Position numbers and translations under genes: made by a program. DNA of 64,000 nucleotides, from positions 62,001 to 126,000 of the forward strand of contig NZ_JALAGU010000033.1 of assembly GCF_022712275.1 (NCBI RefSeq). The letters run 5' to 3'. Source of the DNA: Corynebacterium sp. Its GTDB lineage: Bacteria; Actinomycetota; Actinomycetes; Mycobacteriales; Mycobacteriaceae. Below, piece by piece: positions 59,168 to 64,000 of the stretch (positions within the stretch are counted from its first letter, which is position 1; each line of letters begins with the position of its first letter). The notes under the pieces were generated by a model. The model searched no databases and was not told the DNA's origin. It saw only the letters and a list, made by a program, of their open reading frames with translations.

Positions 59168-59355
59168 GGGATCTCCTCGTCGGTCGGGGTCGGAGGGCGG
59201 GACAGTGGGGCAGATCAGTGACGTACATCACGAATGACGTTCGTTTTAAGACACCGTACGTTGTTCATCCCTCGAACGGAACACCTGAAACCACTATTTA
59301 ACGACCAAGTAACAACTGAAACCACACTCAGAGACACCGCCATCCACGAATTCAG

Positions 59356-59361
59356 TAGAAT
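59356..59361 (+). promoter_or_regulatory. -10 box of the Lrp-aminotransferase operon
   Basis: TAGAAT lies 26 bases before ATG 59388; AGAGGAG (59374-59380) is the ribosome-binding site. The region between this box and the divergent pseudogene start (59168-59355) is AT-richer than its surroundings and probably carries Lrp sites. Confidence 0.5.
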
Positions 59362-59387
59362 CTGCGGATGAGCAGAGGAGGACACCC

Positions 59388-59834
59388 ATGACCGAACTGG
59401 ACCCCACGTCCAAACAGATCATCGAGCTGCTGCAGCAGGACGGACGCCGCTCGTACGCCGACATCGCCCGCTCCGTCGGACTGTCCGAGGGCGCCGCCCG
59501 GCAACGTGTCTCCCGGCTCATCGACTCAGGTGTGATGCAGATCGTCGCCGTCACCGACCCCGGCCAGCTCGGGTTTCTGCGGCAGGCGATGATCGGCGTC
59601 CGCACCACCGGCCCTGTCAGCCCGGTCGCCGACGCCCTCGCCGAGCTGTCCGCAGCGTCCTACGTCGTTGTGACGGCCGGCGTCTACGACCTCCTCGTGG
59701 AGGTCGTCTGCGCCGACGACCGCGAACTGCTCGACCTGGTCGACACGATCCGCGCCACGCCCGGCGTCCGCGAGACCGAGACCATGACCTACCTCGACAT
59801 CAGGAACGAAACCTACAACTGGGGAACACGATGA
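59388..59834 (+). CDS. Lrp/AsnC-family transcriptional regulator
   Basis: A 148-residue regulator. The N-terminal HTH is DPTSKQIIELLQQDGRRSYADIARSVGLSEGAARQRVSRL; the C-terminal RAM/AsnC ligand domain ends with YDLLVEVVCADDRELLDLVDTI and EIDT-like TETMTYLDI. It is coupled by an ATGA overlap to the aminotransferase gene and lies divergent to the truncated amidohydrolase, so it probably controlled both directions in response to an amino acid or amine. Confidence 0.92.
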   Translation: MTELDPTSKQIIELLQQDGRRSYADIARSVGLSEGAARQRVSRLIDSGVMQIVAVTDPGQLGFLRQAMIGVRTTGPVSPVADALAELSAASYVVVTAGVYDLLVEVVCADDRELLDLVDTIRATPGVRETETMTYLDIRNETYNWGTR

Positions 59835-61216
59835 CACCACCGACCACCACACCAACGACCACACAGGACAGTCTCCGCGACCACCTGTGGATGCACATGG
59901 CCAGCCACCGGCACCTCTACGAGGGCGGGACCACACCCGTCATCACCCGCGGTGAGGGCCACCACATCTACGACGACGCCGGCCGCGAGTACATCGACGG
60001 ACTCGCCGGACTGTTCGTCGTCCAGGTCGGCCACGGGCGCGAGGAGATCGCACAGACCGCCTACGAACAGTCGAAGAAGCTCGGCTTCATGCCGCTGTGG
60101 TCCTACGCCCACGAACCGGCCGTGCAGCTGGCGGAACGGCTCGCCGGCTACGCCCCCGGCGACCTCAACCGCGTCTTCTTCACCTCCGGTGGCGGCGACT
60201 CGGTGGAGTCCGCCTTCAAGCTGGCGAAGAACTTCTTCAAACTGCAGGGAAAGCCCGGCAAGCACAAGGTCATCTCCCGTGCCGTCGCCTACCACGGCAC
60301 CCCACACGGCGCGCTGACCATCACCAGCCTGCCCGGGCTGCGCAACCAGTTCGAGCCGCTGGTTCCCGGCGCGCTGAAGGTGCCGAACACCAACTTCTAC
60401 CGGGCGGACGCCCGCTTCGACGGCGACGAGAAGGCCTTCGGACGCTGGGCCGCCGACCGGATCGAGGAGGCGATCCTCTTCGAGGGGGCGGAATCCGTCG
60501 CCGCCGTCTTCCTCGAGCCGGTGCAGAACGCCGGCGGCTGTTTCCCGCCGCCGCCCGGCTACTTCGAGCGGGTCCGGGAGATCTGTGATGAGCACGACGT
60601 GCTGCTGGTCTCCGATGAGACGATCTGCGCCTTCGGACGCGTCGGCTCGATGTTCGCCTGCGACGACTTCGGCTACGTGCCGGACATCATCACCTGCGCC
60701 AAGGGCTTGACCAGCGGGTACGCACCGCTGGGCGCGATGATCGCGTCCGACCGCCTCTTCGAGCCCTTCGGACGCGGCGGCGAGACCTTCGGCCACGGCT
60801 ACACCTTCGGCGGGCACCCCGTGGCCTGTGCCGTGGCGATGACCAACCTCGACATCTTCGAGCGGGAGGGACTCAATGACCGGGTCCACACGAATGCGCC
60901 GGCGTTCCGGTCCACCCTGGAGAAGCTGTCCGACCTGGACATCGTCGGTGACGTGCGCGGCGAGGGCTACTTCTACGGCATCGAGCTGGTGAAGGACAAG
61001 GCCACGAAGGAGAGCTTCACCGAGGAGGAATCGGAGCGCATCCTCAAGGGGTTCGTCACCGGCAAGCTCTGGGAGGAGGGACTGTACTGCCGGGCCGACG
61101 ACCGCGGCGACCCCGTCATCCAGCTGTCTCCCCCGCTGACCTGTGGCCAATCGGAGTTCGAGGAGATGGAGGCGATCCTGCGCTCGGTGCTGGGTCAGGC
61201 GCAGGAGCTGCTGTAG
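59831..61216 (+). CDS. class III aminotransferase (omega-amino acid/diamine type)
   Basis: A 461-residue PLP enzyme. K291 in TCAKGLTSGYAPLGA is the Schiff-base lysine; DETICAFGRVG and FTSGGGDSVESAFKLAKNFF are the usual PLP-binding motifs. The group transfers an amino group from omega-amino acids or polyamines to pyruvate. With the Lrp regulator, PuuB-like oxidase and PotC remnant it suggests a former polyamine or beta-amino-acid utilisation locus. The stop at 61216 is followed by palindrome copy F. Confidence 0.92.
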   Translation: MTPPTTTPTTTQDSLRDHLWMHMASHRHLYEGGTTPVITRGEGHHIYDDAGREYIDGLAGLFVVQVGHGREEIAQTAYEQSKKLGFMPLWSYAHEPAVQLAERLAGYAPGDLNRVFFTSGGGDSVESAFKLAKNFFKLQGKPGKHKVISRAVAYHGTPHGALTITSLPGLRNQFEPLVPGALKVPNTNFYRADARFDGDEKAFGRWAADRIEEAILFEGAESVAAVFLEPVQNAGGCFPPPPGYFERVREICDEHDVLLVSDETICAFGRVGSMFACDDFGYVPDIITCAKGLTSGYAPLGAMIASDRLFEPFGRGGETFGHGYTFGGHPVACAVAMTNLDIFEREGLNDRVHTNAPAFRSTLEKLSDLDIVGDVRGEGYFYGIELVKDKATKESFTEEESERILKGFVTGKLWEEGLYCRADDRGDPVIQLSPPLTCGQSEFEEMEAILRSVLGQAQELL

Positions 61217-61273
61217 GGGTTCGGTGGGGGCGGCGTCCTGCCTGCGTCGCCGCGGCGTCCCCCGGGAAAGAGG

Positions 61274-61345
61274 ATGTCCGCAGCACGCAGGCTGAGGTCG
61301 CTGGCGAGGGGGTCAGACCGACCTCACGCTGCGTGATGCCGACAT
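61274..61345. repeat. dispersed intergenic palindrome, copy F
   Basis: GTCCGCAGCACGCAG and CTGCGTGATGCCGACAT are the outer arms, with CTGAGGTCGCT and CGACCTCACG inside. It lies between convergent genes (61216 + and 61365 -). Confidence 0.82.
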
Positions 61346-61364
61346 AGGGGTCAGCGTGTCACCG

Positions 61365-62213
61365 TCAGGGGAAGGGCAGCTCAGGCATGGGCGGCATTTC
61401 CGGGAGGTTCAGATCAGGCAGGTCCGGCAGCTGAAGGTCGGGCAGCCCCGGGATGCCGGGGGCGGGGGAAGGCGACGGGGAAGGCGCGGACGGTTGGAAC
61501 GCGTCCACCACATCGCCGGTCAGCTGTGCGGCCGGCCCGTTCGTCTGGGCGGCCACCGAGAAGTCCGCACCGTAGGACGCCGAAGCGGTGAACGAGGTCC
61601 GGTCGTCCGACCAGCCCCACTTCGTGCCGATGACACCGGGCAGCACGGCGGTGCCGTAGTCCTGGCGCATCCCGTCGGCCGCCACCGGGGAGGCGCTGGC
61701 CAGGGCCGCGAGCACCGGGGAGCCCGGATCCTGACGCTTCTTCGCCTCCAGGTAGGTCACCGAATCGGCGGTGGAGGTGGTGGAATCGCCCCAGTAGCCG
61801 GGATCGTGGGTGTCGTTGAGGCCGTAGGCGTTCGCGGTCGTGGAGATCGACTGCGGGTACTTCGCGTAGAGCCGGGACGCGATGCCGTCATCCGAGGTCT
61901 GCAGCATGCGGGTGGCGTCCGCCTGGTCGGCCGGGGTGCCGTGGGCGAAGACGTAGTCGGCGATGTAGAGCTTGACGATCGACAGTGCCGGCCGGGACTC
62001 GTGCTGGTTGGCCGTGCCGGCGCGGAAACCGGTCCCCGTGTGCTCGACGGTGATCTGGGTCCGGGCGGGGGCGACGATGTGTCCGCCATCGTCCTGGCGC
62101 GGTGCGGGGGCGGCGGTGGCCGCCGGCGCGAGAGCGATGACGGTGGACGCGCCGAGGATGCCGAGGCTGCCGAGAGTGAGGGACGGACGTCGGGTGGTAC
62201 GTGGTGCAGTCAT
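61365..62213 (-). CDS. secreted serine-hydrolase-fold (beta-lactamase-like) protein
   Basis: A 282-residue exported protein. The signal peptide (basic RTTRRP, hydrophobic core, cleavage near TAA-AP at 34-36) is followed by a penicillin-binding/beta-lactamase-like domain: S78-I-V-K81 is the SxxK motif, S107-D-D the SxN counterpart and TKWG (197-200) the KTG counterpart. The C-terminus is a Pro/Leu/Asp-rich repeat tail (LPDLQLPDLPDLNLPEMPP). Related actinobacterial proteins are poorly characterised; a cell-wall peptidase or an inactive relative are both possible. Confidence 0.72.
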   Translation of the reverse strand: MTAPRTTRRPSLTLGSLGILGASTVIALAPAATAAPAPRQDDGGHIVAPARTQITVEHTGTGFRAGTANQHESRPALSIVKLYIADYVFAHGTPADQADATRMLQTSDDGIASRLYAKYPQSISTTANAYGLNDTHDPGYWGDSTTSTADSVTYLEAKKRQDPGSPVLAALASASPVAADGMRQDYGTAVLPGVIGTKWGWSDDRTSFTASASYGADFSVAAQTNGPAAQLTGDVVDAFQPSAPSPSPSPAPGIPGLPDLQLPDLPDLNLPEMPPMPELPFP

Positions 62214-62421
62214 TGTTTCAGCGTATCGCGGTCGGTGGTGCTGCGCTGCCGGACAGGTACCGGTCCGGGGCGCTTCTGTGTCAGGAGGATTAAATGCTGC
62301 GTGTCCGGGAGATTACATTCCGAATCAAACACGCTCCGACCTGCGCAGTTCCCTGGCTGAAGGCAAAACCTTGATCCAGTCATCTGATTACATGTTGGAC
62401 CGATAGCGAATCGACTCCATA

Positions 62422-62443
62422 GGTTGTGAAGCACGACACAACC
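62422..62443 (+). promoter_or_regulatory. inverted repeat next to the nhaC ribosome-binding site
   Basis: GGTTGTG (62422-62428) and CACAACC (62437-62443) flank an 8-base loop, directly before AAGGAGG. It could be an operator or a hairpin controlling translation. The rest of 62214-62454 shows nothing further that I can name. Confidence 0.45.
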
Positions 62444-62454
62444 AAGGAGGCATC

Positions 62455-64000
62455 ATGGCTCTGACGATCTGGCCCGGCCAAAAATCCGCCACCGCATCCG
62501 GCGCCGTCGGACGCGGAACCGGTGACGAGCCCCCGAAACCGCGTGTGCAGCTTTCCGCCGGTGTGATCTTCATCGTCGCCGCCATCCTCGCGGTCGGCAC
62601 CATCTTCCTCGACGCACCCATCGAAATGTCGATGTTCTTCGCAATGGTGGCGCTGATGCTGATTCTCGCCGTCCGCGGCTTCAACTTCGACGAGATCCAG
62701 GACGCGGCCTTCAACTCCATGCGGACCGTCCTGGAGCTCGTGATGATCCTGCTCTCCGTGGGTATGCTCATCAGCACCTGGGCCCAGGCGGGCACCATCC
62801 CAGTGATCATCCGGTTCGGTCTGGAGACGATCAACCCGACCTGGTTCTACGTCACCGCGCTCCTGCTCTGCTCGATCACCTCCCTCGTCACCGGCACCTC
62901 CTGGGGCACGATGGGCTCCGTCGGTGTCGCACTGATGGCCGTCGGCGGTGCCCTCGACCTGCCGGCCGGGCTCACCGCCGGCGCGATCATCAGTGGCGCC
63001 TATTTCGGCGACAAGATGTCTCCGCTGTCAGACAGCACCAACCTCTCCGCCGCGATCACCGGCGTGCCACTGTTCTCCCACATCCGGTACCTGCTGATCA
63101 CCACGGTCCCCGCCTACATCTGCACCGTGGTCCTGTTCACGGTGCTGGGGTTCGTCGTCGACCACAACGACAACACCGGCGATTCGATCGACACCATCGT
63201 CGACGGCATCAACCGAAGCTTCGACACCGGCTGGTTCTCACTGCTCCCGGTCCTGGTCACCGTGGCGATGCTGATCTTCCGCGTTCCCCCGTTCATCTCC
63301 ATCTTCGCCGGCGCGGTAGGCGCGATGTGCGTCTCGATGACGACGCAGGGTGCGACTGTCGAGGACGTCATCGCTGTCCTGCACTCCGGATTCGTCCTCG
63401 ATTCCGGTACCCCGGACATCGACGGCCTGATCTCCGGCGGTGGGCTTCTGTCCATGGCAGGTCTGGCGATGCTCTTCCTCTTCGCGGTCGGCACCTCGGG
63501 CCTGCTGAACAAGGGCGGATTCGTCGGCGTCATCATCGAGAAGTTCCTGCGCTTCGCCAACACCCGGCGTCGGCTGATGTCGCTGACTTCCCCGGTCGTC
63601 TTCACCTCGGTCGGACTCGGGGCGTCCTTCTCCTTCGCTGCGGTGATGGCCGGAACGCTCCTGCTGCCCGGGTACAGGAAGCTCGGGCTCGACCCCCGGA
63701 ATCTCGGCCGCACCATCGAGGATTCCGGCACCGTCTACGATCCCTTCTTCCCCTGGTCCAGTGGCGGCATCTTCGCCGCCGGTGCGCTCGGCGTCGCGAC
63801 GTTGGACTACATGCCCTTCCTCTTCTTCGCCTTCTTCTCGACCGGATTCGGCCTGCTGGTGGCGCTGACCCAGTTCACCGTCGCCACCGTCCCGGACGAG
63901 GACGAGGAAGCCGACGGAAAGACCGGCGGAGAGACCGGCGGAGAGACCACCGCCGCGGGCGGGAGCCTCGCCGCCGAACCCGGGCCTGACACCCACGACA
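62455..64000 (+). CDS. nhaC: NhaC-family Na+/H+ antiporter (3' end outside the window)
   Basis: An open frame from ATG 62455 (AAGGAGG upstream) runs 515 codons to the window edge with no stop. It has about 11-12 membrane helices. FGDKMSPLSDSTNLSAA and TGTSWGTMGSVGVALM are NhaC-family signatures; IEDSGTVYDPFFPWSSGG is another conserved segment. Such proteins exchange Na+ for H+ or, in some members, transport organic acids. The end visible here is a polar tail (DEDEEADGKTGGETGGE), so little of the protein is likely to be missing. Confidence 0.88.
   Translation, partial: MALTIWPGQKSATASGAVGRGTGDEPPKPRVQLSAGVIFIVAAILAVGTIFLDAPIEMSMFFAMVALMLILAVRGFNFDEIQDAAFNSMRTVLELVMILLSVGMLISTWAQAGTIPVIIRFGLETINPTWFYVTALLLCSITSLVTGTSWGTMGSVGVALMAVGGALDLPAGLTAGAIISGAYFGDKMSPLSDSTNLSAAITGVPLFSHIRYLLITTVPAYICTVVLFTVLGFVVDHNDNTGDSIDTIVDGINRSFDTGWFSLLPVLVTVAMLIFRVPPFISIFAGAVGAMCVSMTTQGATVEDVIAVLHSGFVLDSGTPDIDGLISGGGLLSMAGLAMLFLFAVGTSGLLNKGGFVGVIIEKFLRFANTRRRLMSLTSPVVFTSVGLGASFSFAAVMAGTLLLPGYRKLGLDPRNLGRTIEDSGTVYDPFFPWSSGGIFAAGALGVATLDYMPFLFFAFFSTGFGLLVALTQFTVATVPDEDEEADGKTGGETGGETTAAGGSLAAEPGPDTHD

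Overview
The window is GC-rich, gene-dense DNA from an actinobacterium. High GC, many ATGA/GTGA start-stop overlaps, several apparently leaderless genes, a TPP riboswitch and the general gene stock fit a high-GC Corynebacterium or close relative; this is inferred from style, not from a marker gene. I see no rRNA, tRNA, CRISPR array, insertion sequence or prophage gene. The left edge starts just upstream of allantoicase and the right edge cuts an NhaC-type antiporter.

Layout. 1-7.2 kb: allantoicase, a flavin monooxygenase, an aquaporin, a 2-oxoglutarate/Fe(II)-type dioxygenase and an NCS2 nucleobase permease. 7.2-13 kb: membrane and hydrolase genes, a PNPOx-fold protein and an acyl-CoA ligase. 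13-15.2 kb: a TPP riboswitch followed by a short-chain dehydrogenase and an FMN monooxygenase. 15.7-19 kb (minus): dioxygenase, amidohydrolase and ferredoxin-type reductase. 19.2-26.7 kb (plus): a structured leader, then a seven-gene operon (cytosine-deaminase-like amidohydrolase, three-part ABC importer, FAD oxidoreductase, creatininase-like hydrolase, PNPOx-like protein). 26.9-28.4 kb: a second copy of the same leader in front of another amidohydrolase. 28.5-30 kb: a catalytically intact ClpP next to a ClpP homologue that has lost its whole triad, plus an XRE regulator. 30-39.7 kb: nitronate monooxygenase-like gene, broken Nudix gene, D-amino-acid-oxidase-like gene, MaoC/acyl-CoA dehydrogenase pair, and a MoxR/DUF58/transglutaminase operon. 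39.8-45.5 kb (minus): purine catabolism (5-hydroxyisourate hydrolase, OHCU decarboxylase, guanine deaminase, two tandem NCS2 permeases). 45.5-54.7 kb: a GntR-controlled divergent cluster (flavokinase, luciferase-like monooxygenase, tautomerase, aldehyde dehydrogenase, hydrolase, two DUF1185 proteins; opposite strand: SnoaL-flavin reductase fusion and BCCT transporter). 54.9-64 kb: MFS exporter, amine oxidase-like flavoprotein, a deletion chimera of an amidohydrolase and a PotC-type permease, Lrp regulator, class III aminotransferase, secreted serine-hydrolase-fold protein and NhaC.

How it fits together. The common theme is scavenging nitrogen from purines and other N-heterocycles: four intact amidohydrolases, a creatininase-like enzyme, three NCS2 permeases, a dedicated ABC importer, several ring-attacking flavin or iron oxygenases, and the lower urate pathway. 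Urate oxidase, xanthine dehydrogenase and allantoinase are not in the window.

The most unusual items are: (1) two copies of a conserved, apparently structured leader upstream of two amidohydrolase transcription units, a candidate unrecognised riboswitch; (2) a six-copy family of ~70-bp intergenic palindromes, one of which encodes the first residues of the Clp-linked regulator; (3) the ClpP/ClpR-like pair; (4) the TPP riboswitch on an oxidoreductase pair; (5) the BCCT/FMN-monooxygenase cluster, a candidate pathway for a betaine-like N-heterocycle.
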